From: Henningerozyma blattae CBS 6284
Taxonomy: Eukaryota > Ascomycota > Saccharomycetes > Saccharomycetales > Saccharomycetaceae
Reading direction: 5' to 3'
DNA length: 64,000 bases
Assembly: GCF_000315915.1 (NCBI RefSeq)
Contig: NC_020186.1
Location: 1,550,001-1,614,000, forward strand
Positions 50,801 through 61,281 of the stretch are shown here, one piece after another. Position 1 is the stretch's first letter, and each line of letters begins with the position of its first letter. The notes under the pieces are model-generated. The model worked only from the letters and a program-made list of their open reading frames with translations. It searched no databases and was not told the DNA's origin. The translations under genes were made by a program, and so were the position numbers.

Positions 50801-51325
50801 CGTCGTCGTTGGATTAACTCTACCGTCCATAACCTTTTCGAATTAGTTTTAATTAGGGATTTATGTGGTACTTTCTGTTTCTCAATGCAATTTGTTATTA
50901 TGATTGAATTGATTGGTACTTTAGTTCTACCTCTTGCCATTTGTTTCACAATTTACGTTATTATATTTGCCATTGTTTCTAAGCCAACACCTATTTTAAC
51001 TCTTATCTTGTTAGGTTTAATTTTAGGTTTACCTGGTTTAATTGTTGTGATCACAGCTACTAGATGGTCTTATTTGATATGGATGTTCATCTATCTTGGA
51101 GCTTTACCCATTTGGAATTTTATCTTACCTTCCTATGCCTATTGGAAATTTGATGATTTCTCTTGGGGTGATACAAGAACTATTGCTGGTGGTAACAAAG
51201 CTGCCGGTGGGCATGATGATGGAGATGGTGAATTTGACCATTCTCGTATTAAAATGAGAACTTGGCGAGAATTTGAAAGAGAAGAGAAGATGTTCAATAA
51301 ATCTTCATCTCTTGATGTATTTTAA
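47846..51325 (+). CDS. CHS3: class IV chitin synthase Chs3
   Basis: A 1159-residue polytopic enzyme, almost the length of S. cerevisiae Chs3 (1165). It polymerises UDP-GlcNAc into most of the wall chitin, the bud-neck ring and chitosan precursors, at the plasma membrane. The cytosolic N-terminus is acidic and Ser/Arg-rich. Membrane spans appear at about 170-225 (ITFWAPGPLIALCGM, KIALLSVIVYIGAFVAYLTFGF) and about 447-465. The glycosyltransferase-2 domain has MVDADTK (Asp828, Asp830), GEDRYL (Asp947) and the signature QRRRW (985-989). A cluster of spans follows (about 1010-1110). All catalytic signatures are intact. It works with Crh1, whose gene is also in this window. Confidence 0.98.
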   Translation: MSEDNNDDYYLHFNQDEESLLRSRQSTSSRGARRQNSLIRPERNRFYDPTNPHYFSVKATEHNEHITVKGPSGITRGASMRSHHSTRTHIPDQYHDEVYQMHTMPANPETTDRINDDGDVIETQSKEYSDSIDAGDDEYMIPSMQPTKLQKRPEKSRSFWQIYCYVITFWAPGPLIALCGMPKKERQMAWREKIALLSVIVYIGAFVAYLTFGFTKTVCSTSDPRLKNNEISTGLVIINGKAYSLDSSSHPAAAGIDAGANILYPPYNAGGMDLSFMFQNVNGNCHNLIKPRANATTPHDDDGNMAWYFPCKMYAQDGSTKPNFTESEYYPGWACHTSNEAREAYYSLESFADVYFTWDDIKNSSRNLVVYNGHVLDLNLLDWLETDQLTYPSLFDELKSSNLQGYDLSIILSTSHEKKTARCLSEIIKVGEIDSKSVGCIASDVVLYVSLALIIAVVVAKFLIACYFRWGVAKNQGATQVDNKTMEKQLNAIEDWSENINSQGPIKQVDPSLRPSKRTTAYGHKKSASKFDILKKQSSKMLNLKESIVDLESDHSLYGISSTGAYNNMTTMTLQNYAKTEKANTKTKMGHGRNASALMRGSVMWSNNAFGDAPTEITNIASVEVHPDAVQQPPVTFMPYGFPLIHTICFVTCYSEDEDGLRTTLDSLSTTDYPNSHKLIMVVCDGLIKGSGNDKTTPEIALDMMEDFIIPPDEVKPYSYVAVAAGSKRHNMAKIYAGYYKYNDATVPPEKQQRVPVITIVKSGTPAEQGSAKPGNRGKRDSQVILMSFLQKMTFDERMTELEFQLLRNIYSITGLMADFYETVLMVDADTKVFPDSLTHMVAEMVKDPLIMGLCGETKIANKRQSWVTAIQVFEYYISHHQSKAFESVFGSVTCLPGCFSIYRIKSPKGFDGFWVPVLANPDIVERYSDNVTDTLHKKNLLLLGEDRYLSSLMLKTFPKRKQVFVPKAACKTIAPDEFKVLLSQRRRWINSTVHNLFELVLIRDLCGTFCFSMQFVIMIELIGTLVLPLAICFTIYVIIFAIVSKPTPILTLILLGLILGLPGLIVVITATRWSYLIWMFIYLGALPIWNFILPSYAYWKFDDFSWGDTRTIAGGNKAAGGHDDGDGEFDHSRIKMRTWREFEREEKMFNKSSSLDVF

Positions 51326-52154
51326 AATGAACATATATTACCAATTCCTTGTTTCTTTCAAAAATTAAAAACAACTTCGATATTTATCTTTTATTATCTT
51401 AATTTAAATTCTTCAAATTTTTGAAGCTTTATAAATTTTTTTATTTATTATTAGTATGAATTTTAATTGCATTTTTCTAACTTCTCTTGAGTCATCTAAA
51501 GGAATTATATTTCCCTACTCATTACTACCACAGTTACTAAGATACATATTTCTATAGATTAAACTTTCACCCCTTAATCCTTCTTCGACAACTAAGGTAT
51601 ATATTATACAAAGAATAAGTTTTTAAATGGTTAAACGTTTCTCTAAATTTTTGCTACCACCGAGTTTAAATGATACGACTCCTACATATTACAAAAAGTA
51701 GATAATTCTTGAAATAAGTAATAGTACTTATATCTACTAATTATATGCAAACAATATATTTTGGTTAACCGTTTTAAAGTAGAAAAGGCGAATGGAAATT
51801 CCTTTACTAAATTGAAAGTTAATAAAGTAAGACGCAATTTTCCAGCCTAGAATTTTCAATTAGAATATCGATGTCCATATAAGTTAAGATACAGAAGGTG
51901 ATTTACGGGGGAAAATACAAGGTTACTGAAATGAGACATCTCCCTATTTGTAGGCATTGTTATCTATTGATGTAATTTACGTCAACCGGTAATATTAGTT
52001 TATAGCTACTTCTTCGTTGACACGATCACTATTATGAAAAAACACCATGTTAGTTTCAATAGTGAATTTTGAATACAAGATAACCTTTAGAAGTATGTAA
52101 ATATATATAATCATTTATATATTAAGCATCTTGCAAAATAGACACTATTTACAA
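51326..52154. other. intergenic between CHS3 and the Ty3-like relic
   Basis: About 830 bp, AT-rich, with T runs after the CHS3 stop. No 5' LTR of the following element is visible here. Confidence 0.5.
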
Positions 52155-54550
52155 AAATATGAAGATATTGAATGAGATATTGATTGCATCAAAATATAAA
52201 GAGACACATATTGAGCACTTACGTACAATATTACAAACTCTAAAAAATGAAGGTCTAGTCTGCAAAAAGAAGAAAATGTCATTTTCTACAAGAATCTGTA
52301 GAATTTTTAGGTTTTAGGTTGAACAAGAATGGTATATTGGTACAGGAAGAAAGGACTAAAGCGGTAAAAAATATTCCGACACCAAATACAATTAAGACTG
52401 CTCAATCTTTCTTGGCTATGGTAAATTATTATAAGGATTTTATTCCACACTGTTCGTCGTCATCTAAACCAATTATCAATTTTATCGCTAAAAGTGTGAT
52501 TGGGGTAAAGAGCAAGATGTCGCTGTCGAAGTGTTGAAGCATAAGTTGAGTACAACTCCAATATTGGTTCCCACAGTAACTGGTGATAAGTATAGGTTAA
52601 TTACTGATGCTAGTATTACTGCACTGGGTGGTGTCTTAGAACGGTATAATAACAGTAAATTATTTGGCGTTTTTGGTTACTTTTCAAAAACGGTGAATCC
52701 TACGCAAGCTCGTTACCCTGTAAGTGAAATAGAATTATGGTCGATCATTCAGAATTTGGAACATTTCAAGTACTATCTCCATGGTCATCATTTCATCTTA
52801 AGGACTGATCATGTTTCGCTATTATCTTATCGGAATAAAAAGAACCTTCCGTTAGAGTATCTCGCTGGTTGGATTTCCTTGCAGAGTTTGACTTTTCTTT
52901 GGAATACATTAAAGGCTCGCAAAATCACGTTGCAGATGCTCTAACTAGACCTGCAAATTCTGATACAGATTCAAATGGTTTAGTTGATAAAGTTAGTATG
53001 GTTCAAGAAATGAGTAATGTAGCTGGTGTATTTCCAATTGCTGCTATTGCAAATATGACTCCAACGGATCCGTATGATGAATGGTTATAAGGCCATTGGT
53101 CTTCTGCTGTGTTTACAATTAGGAGTGGTTCAGACTTTAACGTTACCTCAGGTGATAAGTCGCTATTTGAGAAGTATGGTAAGAAACTTAAGTTGTCCAA
53201 AAAGGCCTATAGCTCGTTACAAATTTGAAGAACATGTATTATGCCACGAAGAGAGAATTTGTGTACCTCGTACTAGACTTACACAATTACTAAATATATA
53301 CCACAATAGTCTCTTACACAGAGGTCATTTCAGTGAAGTTACCACTATTGACAAACTTTGCCCACATTATTACTGGCCGTCTATGACAATTGATATCCGT
53401 GGTTTTCTCAAAAGTTGTTACAATGTCAATTAATGAAAAAATTTCGCCTGAAGAATGATGGACAGATATTCCTAAAGGTCGTTGGTTAGACATTTCGGTT
53501 GATTTTGTTACTGGATTGCCAACAACTCTCCAGAGTAACGATATGATTATGGTTGTGGTTGATAGATTTTCTAAATGAGCTCACTTTATCGCCACTAAAT
53601 TATCTCTTGGTTCAGTTAGTACTTTAGATTTATTTTATAGATTCATTTTTGCTTACCATGGATTTCCCAGAATTATTGTAACCGATCGAGATATTAGATT
53701 CACCAGTTCAGTTTACAATGAAATTACAGAAATACCAGCTATTAAATTATTGCTGTCTTCTTCTAATCAGTCCCAAACAGATGGACAGACAGAGAGTGTT
53801 AACAAAACATTAGGAAGATTACTACGAAGCTTTTGCTCCCATGACCAAAACCAATGAGAGCTATTTTTACCACACTAGGAAGTTGTTTACAACTGCGCCT
53901 TCTAATGTTCCATTAGTGCAACCCCTTTTGAAGTAGATTTAGGTTATGTTCCCAAAGAACCCTTACTAGATATTGGCAATGAGCTGTCGGCGCGAAATCT
54001 ATCTGCTGTTGAATTATCCAAAATAATCAAGGCGATTTCCCTAAGAACTGCAGACTTCCTAAAACAATTTCAAGAGGATATGGAATCCCAGGCGAATGAA
54101 GCTCGAACGGTTAATGAATACAAAATTGGTGAATATGTGTTACTTCATCGTGATGCATAGTTTAGTGGGGGAAGGTACTTAAAGATCCAACCTATATTTT
54201 TAGGACCCTTTAAGATTGTGAAAATAGGTAAAAATACTGTTGAACTTGATCTGCTATCCTCTTTTAAGAAACACAGAGTTATTAATATAAAATGGATTAA
54301 AAAGTTTGTATTAGACAAAGATAGGTACCCAAAGAGTCTACCAAGAACCTCGATTGAAAGAATACAGCGTGCTCAGGAAATAATTGCAGTTGTAGGCTAC
54401 GATGTTGAAAGCCATGAATATTACTGCGAGATGAAAGAGGTCGACCCTACTCTAACTTGTACGTACTCGTTAGAAGAATTCAATACGTTAACAAGCTCAA
54501 AGAAATCATCGTTGCTAAACAATTTTAATACGCTTGTGAATACAAATTAA
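52155..54550 (+). pseudogene. broken Ty3/gypsy-type pol gene (RT end, RNase H, integrase)
   Basis: Relic of a Ty3-like retrotransposon polyprotein. It begins inside the reverse transcriptase: the catalytic YLDD position reads ILNE, and the thumb region (THIEHLRTILQTLKNEGLV) follows. Next come RNase H (ITDASITALGGVL, TDHVSLLS), an HHCC-type integrase start region (HRGHF, then HYYWPSM), the integrase core ([35 protein letters not shown]) and a C-terminal domain (LDLLSSFKKHRVINIKWIKKF). Reading frame shifts between 52,300 and 53,450 and in-frame stops (for example at 53577, 53853 and 54158) show it is dead. Gag, protease, the RT fingers and palm and the 5' LTR are missing. Confidence 0.93.
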
Positions 54551-54561
54551 AGAGAGGAAGA
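54549..54561 (+). promoter_or_regulatory. polypurine tract of the Ty3-like element
   Basis: AAAGAGAGGAAGA directly abuts the TGTTGT start of the 3' LTR, the normal position of the plus-strand primer in LTR retrotransposons. Confidence 0.8.
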
Positions 54562-54890
54562 TGTTGTAAACGAGATCGATCTTATACTCATCTACAAGCT
54601 GCTGAGTACGAATTATACACAAACTGAGCAACTGCTGGTTGCATACTTGTTAATAACCGATCGATGCATAATTCATACTTACCAGCAAGTAGTTTCTATT
54701 ATTGTACATTCATGCTTACCGTAGTAAATACAATAATAAATTGATTAAGGAAGCAAAGGAGCGGCTTCTCAATCTTAACTTGTAAATTTATAGTTTGTTT
54801 TTTTTATATTATTTTAGTCGAAAAAGACTAACAATTTTTTAGCAAGTTCAAAAATAATATAACTTGGCAATAAGTTTGGTTTGCAGAATC
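54562..54890 (+). mobile_element. 3' LTR of the Ty3-like element (family A)
   Basis: Starts TGTTGTAAACGAGATCGATC right after the polypurine tract, and shares long blocks with the LTRs at 31545 and 30392. The 3' end is not clear because the terminal ACAACA is not found; similarity fades near 54,890, so it may be truncated. Confidence 0.8.
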
Positions 54891-55255
54891 AGTTTGTAGT
54901 CGTCATCAGATATGATTCAACTTATATGGCAGATGTTTGAGGTAGATCATAACCCAAGGTTATCCAATATCAAAAAAAAAATAACTAAAAAATAAAAAAC
55001 AAAAGTTGAAAGAAACTTCAGATTTGACATTGGAGTGACGGCATGGCGAAATATTATACTAGGCCATGCCGTGATTCTCTAAAATTTGTAATATTTTAAA
55101 TGCAGATCCAATTTTCAAAAATAGGGTTTTTATTTTCGCTTAAGTTTGTTGATCTCTGACACTTTTTTCCGATTAAAACAAAAAACATCGGACGAAAAAT
55201 CATTTGAAGCGATTATTACACGTGCAATATATATGTTTTCTGTAAGGTACTATAT
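54891..55255. other. intergenic between the Ty3-like LTR and the second solo LTR
   Basis: About 365 bp. It holds A-rich tracts around 54,974-55,000 and a GCATGGCG / CGCCATGC-like inverted word near 55,042 and 55,065. No gene. Confidence 0.4.
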
Positions 55256-55483
55256 TGTTATAATACGAGACTGACAGGACAAGGATGGTGTTTCGGAGTT
55301 CGGATGGTACTGAGATCAGTAGTTACAGGTTGTATTACACAAGATTATTGTATCTCCCCTTAGTCCTTCTCTAGTTGTTTCTCAGCTGTGGTCAGCTGAT
55401 ATGTCCTCTCTCGAGGCTTCTCTTGTACTGATTTCTTGTAAGAATTACGTGAAAGGCGACGGCACTTAGAAGGTTTTCCAATA
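55256..55483 (+). mobile_element. solo LTR, family B, short form, with 5-bp target duplication
   Basis: 228 bp similar at both ends to the 425-bp element at 31113-31537 but lacking its central ~200 bp. It is flanked by TATAT at 55251-55255 and again at 55484-55488, a plausible 5-bp target-site duplication (weakened by the AT-rich context). It ends 27 bp before tRNA-Trp, consistent with insertion upstream of a Pol III gene. Confidence 0.8.
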
Positions 55484-55510
55484 TATATTCAAGAAAAACA
55501 CAAATAAGAT

Positions 55511-55614
55511 GAAGCGGTGGCTCAATGGCAGAGCTTTTGACTCCAATTAAAGTTTGGATTTTCCGGAATAAAGTTGCAATCAAAGGGTTGCAGGTTCGAT
55601 TCCTGTCCGTTTCA
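55511..55614 (+). tRNA. tRNA-Trp (CCA) with a 32-bp intron
   Basis: Exons 55511-55546 and 55579-55614 give a 72-base tRNA with anticodon CCA. The intron (55547-55578) starts one base after the anticodon, as in all yeast tRNA introns. Acceptor GAAGCGG/CCGTTTC, D stem GCTC/GAGC, anticodon stem TTTGA/TCAAA and T stem GCAGG/CCTGT all pair. It is close to S. cerevisiae tRNA-Trp, whose intron is 34 bases. A T6 terminator follows at 55620-55625. Confidence 0.98.
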
Positions 55615-55617
55615 TTT

Positions 55618-55649
55618 AATTTTTTGACAAAACTTGGGCGGTCACGTGA
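55618..55649 (+). promoter_or_regulatory. tRNA-Trp terminator and downstream TCACGTGA element
   Basis: T6 followed by GACAAAACTTGGGCGG and TCACGTGA at 55642-55649, 28 bp (to CACGTG) beyond the mature 3' end. It closely parallels the tRNA-Asp 3' flank. Confidence 0.5.
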
Positions 55650-56981
55650 TTTGTTGATTTCCTGTTATAAATTTTTTGCCATCTTATTGATAGATACAAA
55701 TAACTTAATAGATTATTTGATAATCGAATGAATAGTTCTATATTTTAAATTAAAGATATTTAATGATATAAATAACAGTATAAAAAAATAACTGTTGATA
55801 ATAAGATAATAAAAGTAAAAGATAAAAGATAAAATTTAAAATTTAAAGGGTAAAAAATAAAATTATTTCTTTCGGTATTTAGTTTCGTATACCCTGCTGT
55901 TCTGTACTTTTCTTATTGATGATCACTTTCTTCTCTCTATTCTCTCATTCTTTTCACTTAACTTTAATTAAATCTTCTTGCTCATCGAAAAATATACGGA
56001 ATGTAAAAAATTTTGCTAGCAGCAAAGACTAGCTACGCGACATTTCCCTATATTTTACCCTAATATATACCAGTATTATTATTATTTCAAGATTTAATCT
56101 ATTAATTGTCTTTTACACAGTTGTATAACTACCAATAAATACACACAACACACATTTTCATTAGGTTCTTTAGGGTACCATTAATTTAAGAGGTCAAATG
56201 GTGATAAATCTCTTATCGTCAGTTGCCTGTTCGACTCGAAGCTAGTATGGTTGTCATCCCACTCAATTGCCTGACCAATCAAGACAGCCCTCTTCTTGTT
56301 CTTGAAATATACCTTCCAGTCTCGATAAATTTTCCAGTCATTTCATTTACATATTCTGTTACTAAACAATCTCATAAGTAATAAATAGTGCTACAACGTG
56401 ACCCCTTATTCCTTGGCTTTTTCTTCTAATCTCATAATGATATCACACAATCATACAATTAACATAACCCTTGTTGAATATCAGCCAACCAATAGGGTTG
56501 GCCCTCCAGGGTCCTTGGGTTGCAAAGATCTCCCTTTCTTTTTTTCCACTTTTTTTTACCTGTTTTTTCACTCTCGGCAAGCATTTCTTTTCCTTTTTCC
56601 CCCGTTTCTTCTTTTGCCTACGTCTTGCGCCACAGATCTGGCACAAAATGTGGACACCCACAGGGTTTCGAACACAGAAAACACACAGCACATGACAAGA
56701 AGCCGCCACACCTTTGGACCCCACACTAACAAACACATGTTTCTTTCTCCAAGTATTCAATATCTATCTTGTCCTGGCTTATCATATAGTGTGAAATTGA
56801 AATCTTTTATGGCTGTAAACTGGTTTTGCTAGGACCCTGGTTATATCTGACCAGAATATAATTTTTATATATAAAAACATGTATATCTAGGTATGTTAAT
56901 GTCAATACAAGAATTATAATCGAGAATAGGTAAGCATTAAACTAGCTATACAAAAGTACAACACTGCCTATCAGTATCATC
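55650..56981. promoter_or_regulatory. 1.3 kb upstream region of the orphan Asn-rich gene
   Basis: AT-rich to about 56,150, then clearly richer in C and pyrimidine runs at 56,200-56,730 (CCCTCC, TTTCCCCC, CCACACC words). Overlapping frames here give Pro/Phe/His-rich products with no known match, so I read it as promoter DNA. A CCCCT stress-type element lies at about 56402. Confidence 0.45.
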
Positions 56982-57332
56982 ATGACAACCACACAAAATG
57001 CCACCTGCTCTGTCAAAAACTCTAAATCTTTAGAACAACAATCTCAAAATATTCAACAATCTCAACCAATCAAATACGTTCATACCACTTGGACTGCATC
57101 GTTTGTTGAAACTAAAAACCCAATCAATAATGGTAATTTGGATTTAGGCGGTTCTGATTTTCATAATTCTAACAATGCCATTACAAATTTCAATACGATG
57201 AACTACTCTTATATCGACCCTGATGAAGGTGAAGATATGATTGTTGATTTGAATTCAGGTTCATTAACTCCAATCAATTTAAACACTTGGACTTTGCTCA
57301 ATGATGTTACTGACAAATTCCATGACTTATAG
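56982..57332 (+). CDS. orphan Asn/Ser-rich small acidic protein, 116 residues
   Basis: Starts MTTTQNATCSVKNSKS and ends WTLLNDVTDKFHDL. The first 30 residues are Gln/Ser-rich; the rest is Asn-rich and acidic, with two Trp-centred segments (YVHTTWTASFVETKN, and LNTWTLLNDVTDKF at the end) and the acidic PDEGEDMIVDLNSG. No signal peptide, membrane span or catalytic motif. The aromatic segments in a disordered background suggest short binding motifs, but I do not recognise the family. A good ATG context, balanced codon use and a distinct upstream region make it likely to be real. Confidence 0.65.
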   Translation: MTTTQNATCSVKNSKSLEQQSQNIQQSQPIKYVHTTWTASFVETKNPINNGNLDLGGSDFHNSNNAITNFNTMNYSYIDPDEGEDMIVDLNSGSLTPINLNTWTLLNDVTDKFHDL

Positions 57333-57875
57333 ACCCTTACGACTTTTTCTCCATACGGCATTCTAATTAAATATATATATTCCTTTGCATTTTGTTTTGA
57401 TTTTATTTTTATTTGTTCTACTCTTTCATTCATTCATTTTTTTTATCTGCATTCTTTGGACGTATATCCTATTATTTTTTATTTTAAAACATTATTTTTT
57501 TTTGTATTTAAATATTCACATACTCACATATATAGTCTTTATTGGAATTTAACGTCTAAATACCTCTTTTACAACTATATATACGTATTTTAAACATGAT
57601 TTATATTGTGACACTCTGTAAAAGTTACCCGCCCTTGCTATGAAATTTTTTTTGCATTTTCACGTTTTTTCGCAAAAAAATAAATAGATCTTCACATTCT
57701 ATAGGCTTAATAGATAAACTTGATATATATAAAAAAAAGCATTAAATTTGGCGATGACCTTAACAATACATCAGCCAAGAAAAACCATACAATCATACGT
57801 GTGGTCATCTTTATCACATCAATTCATTTGCTATAGACTGAAAATACATTATACACATACACATAAAATATAAAG
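57333..57875. promoter_or_regulatory. NUP100 promoter region with a Reb1 site
   Basis: 543 bp. TTACCCG at 57625-57631 is a Reb1 core 245 bp before the NUP100 start, followed by T/A-rich sequence, an arrangement typical of nucleosome-free yeast promoters. The 5' part is the 3' end of the orphan gene. Confidence 0.5.
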
Positions 57876-58976
57876 ATGTTTTCGCAAAATAGATCAGGGT
57901 TTGGTAGCAATACAAACAATAATTCCCTCTTTGGTAATTCAAATAACAATAACATGCAAATGTCCAATGCACAATCAGGTTTTGGTGGGTTTACTTCTAC
58001 TACTAATAATAATAATACTTCCAATAGCATGTTTGGTGGTAATAATAACGCATCTAATCCTATGTTTGGAAATGCCAATACAAACAACAATACGAATAAC
58101 ACATCTATGTTTGGAAGTGCAAATAATAATAATAATAATAATAATACGTCCACTGGTATGTTTGGAAATAATAACAATAGTAATGGAATGTCCAATTCTT
58201 TTGGAATGAATAATAATAACAATAACAACAATAACACTTCAAGTTTATTTGGCATGAATAACAACAACAACAACAATAATAATAATAATAATTCTAATCC
58301 ATTTGGTATGAATAACAATAACAACACTACAACTTCGTTTGGTATGAATAACAATTCAAATAATACAAGTGGTGGTTTATTCGGTATGAACAACAATAAC
58401 AACAATAACAACAACACAATGGGTAATAGCATGTTTAATAAATCATCGTTTGGTAATACAACAAATTCATTTGGTAGTAATACATTCGGTAATAATACAA
58501 TGAACAATAATAATAACAATAATACAAATGCATTTGGTATGAACAACAACAATAATACTGCAAACTCGTTTGGAATGAATAGCAATAATAATAACAACAA
58601 TGGAGGTGGATTATTTGGACAAAATAATAATAATAATACAAATACCTTTGGAATAAACAATACTTCTAATAACGGTGGTAACAGTCTATTTGGACAACAG
58701 AATAACAATAATAATAATACTTCTATGGGCAGTGGTTTACTTGGATCTAAACCCGCTACTAATTCATTATTTGGTCAAAACAATAATAATACTGCAAATA
58801 ATAATAATACTGGGATGTTTGGTCAACAGAATAACAACACGAATAGTATATTTGGCCAGCAACAACAACAATCTTCTGGTGGTCTGTTTGGAAATAAACC
58901 ACAGGGTATGGGTACTGGGTTATTTGGTCAAAATAACAACACTAATATGAACAATACAAACAATACATTTGGTAAC

Positions 58977-59028
<52 letters not shown>

Positions 59029-59559
59029 GTATGATGCAGAATCAAAATAACAGTTTATTTGGACAGAATAATAATCAGCAGAATAATTCCTTTGGTGGAT
59101 TTGGAAATAAACCAACCTCTGGTGGTGGATTATTTGGTAATGCTAATAACAACAACAACACCACAAACACTGGTGGAGGTTTATTCGGTAATGCAAATAA
59201 TACTAATAACATGCAAAATAGTGGTGGGTTATTCAGTAACAATAATAACAATTTATCTAAGCCAATGGGTTTAAATTCTACCCTTGGTGGTGGAGGATTA
59301 TTTGGTAACAATAATACTAATAATAATAACACTTCTACCATGAATAATAATACTGGTAATGCGCTTGGTCAAGGATTAGGTGGTGGTCTATTCGGTAATA
59401 AACCTAACAATACTTCGAATAACAATACATCCCTAAGTGGTGCTATCCCTGGTAGATCTGCAAGTGCTGGGTTGCCTAGTCTTAATACTCTCAATTCCTT
59501 TGGTTTAAATAAGCCTGCTGGTTTAAATAACACAAGTGGTGGTTCATTATTTGCTAATA

Positions 59560-59594
<35 letters not shown>

Positions 59595-61049
59595 TCTAAT
59601 ATCAATACTGGTGCCACGACAACTAGTTTATTCGGTAAACCTAATAATACTACTGCACCAACTACTGCAAACTCCAATACGGGAACCACTGGTGGGTTAT
59701 TCGGTTCAAAACTAGGTACTCAACCAACAACAACAACAGCAACTATTGGTCTTAGTGGGAACACTAATCCCCTTGGCGCAAGTAAACCATTTGGATTGCT
59801 CGGTAACAACAATACTACTACAAGTACAACTACCACAACCAGTGGTTTATCGCAACCACAAACTGGATTAAATTTTGGTGCATCTTCATCTAATGCAAGT
59901 ACTACAGGTACTACTACTGGTTCAGCTGGTATTGGCTCTACCTGGGGTTCAAGTGGTGTAGGTGTCAATGCAACCACTACGATTCCTAGCTCGTTAACTA
60001 ATAATACATTACCTGTATCAAGTTCAATTACACAACCATCTAAGCCAAGTACCACTATAATGAATGCTAGTTTGAAAATGAGTCGTAGTTTAACAACCGC
60101 GTATAGATCTGCACCAAAATCCTTATTCAACTCCAATAGTTCCTTATCTCTTTCTAAATCTAACGAAAATAGTAATAGTTTAACATCAATTGAAACAAGT
60201 CCAACCGTGGAAACCAAAACAATTACTTTAGAGAATGATAATAATAAACCAATACTATTCCAACCTGATAAAGAAAACGTCAAGGCACTATTAATGAAGA
60301 ACAAGATAGATGCTGAAGTGCAAGAGCAAGAACAAGAACAAGAGCAAGAACAAAAGCAATCATTGGATTCTAAATCGATGGAACAAAATAATAATAAATC
60401 AGAAGAATTTATTACTTCCAACTCAATAGATGCAACAATGAATTCCATTCAACTTGTCACAAAGGAACCTAAATCGATTGGCACAATTGATTCCAGCGAG
60501 AATGAAAAAGATTGTAGCAATATGGACGATGTTGTTTCATCAGTCACCTCTGCCACTGATGATGAACTACCTCATGGATTAAATACAGATGATATATCAT
60601 TTGAAGATGATTATTACATCTCACCTTCTTTCACAACTTTGAATTCGTTACCATTTGTCCAACTTCGTAACGTAAAGAATTTGATTATTGGTCATAAGAA
60701 ATATGGCCATATTGAATTTTTACAAAACGTGGATCTTTCCAACGTTCCTTTGAAATTACTTGCCCATGGTCAATTGGTTGCATTCTACCCCAAGAGTTGT
60801 TCCATATATGCCAATTCTCGTTCCAAGCCTGCCAAAGGTGAGGGAATCAACGTCAAATGCCGTATCACTTTGTATGACTGTTACCCCACAAATATTGCTA
60901 CAGGTCAACCTGTTCTTGATTCCAAACATCCATCAGTAGCTCTTCACGTAAACAAACTGAAGAAGAAGTATAGTGAATGTTTCGAGAGTTATAATCCAAT
61001 GGATGGGATCTTGACCTTGATGATTGATCACCCCATTCTTGAAGATTGA
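57876..61049 (+). CDS. NUP100: GLFG nucleoporin Nup100
   Basis: A 1057-residue FG nucleoporin. GLFG repeats form the permeability barrier of the nuclear pore and bind karyopherins. Residues 1 to about 730 are Asn-rich with many GLFG, SLFG, SFG and FG units, including long poly-Asn tracts. An early SNAQSGFGGFTS segment is like S. cerevisiae Nup100. Residues about 730-900 form a charged linker with a Gln-Glu repeat. The C-terminal pore-anchoring domain (about 905-1057: YYISPSFTTLNSLP, LIIGHKKYGHIEFL, KGEGINVKCRITLYDCYP, FESYNPMDGILTLMIDHPI) is the Nup98-type autoproteolytic fold without a cleavage extension. I see no GLEBS segment for Gle2 in the N-terminal part, which separates it from Nup116; it is too short to be Nup145. 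Confidence 0.93.
58976..59028 (+). repeat. AAT trinucleotide repeat (poly-Asn) in NUP100
   Basis: About 17 AAT units in a row with few interruptions, coding a poly-Asn run; shorter tracts occur through 58,000-59,600. Confidence 0.9.
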
Positions 61050-61110
61050 AACAAGGGGTACGCATATATACAGACCTCTGGGCATTTCTAAGTTACTATT
61101 CCCATATATA

Positions 61111-61140
61111 GAAATATATATATATATATATATATATATT
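61111..61140. repeat. AT dinucleotide repeat
   Basis: (AT)n tract of about 30 bp in the NUP100 3' region. Confidence 0.85.
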
Positions 61141-61281
61141 TAGAAGTATAAGTTACGATTGTCCCTTATAGTAATTACACGAGGATCCGAACGATTGCCA
61201 ATATATTTACCGATTCCTTCAATTGACGTTCCTTTTTTTTCTATTCTTTTAATAACTCATCATTAAAGAGACTCCACAAAG

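Noticed and set aside
56398..56832. 144-codon frame upstream of the orphan Asn-rich gene
   Set aside because: Composition follows a pyrimidine-rich promoter tract (Phe, Ser, Leu, Pro, His) and other frames are open in the same place.
57824..58708. Leu-rich 294-codon frame on the minus strand
   Set aside because: Antisense shadow of the Asn-rich NUP100 repeats (AAT read as ATT/TTA).
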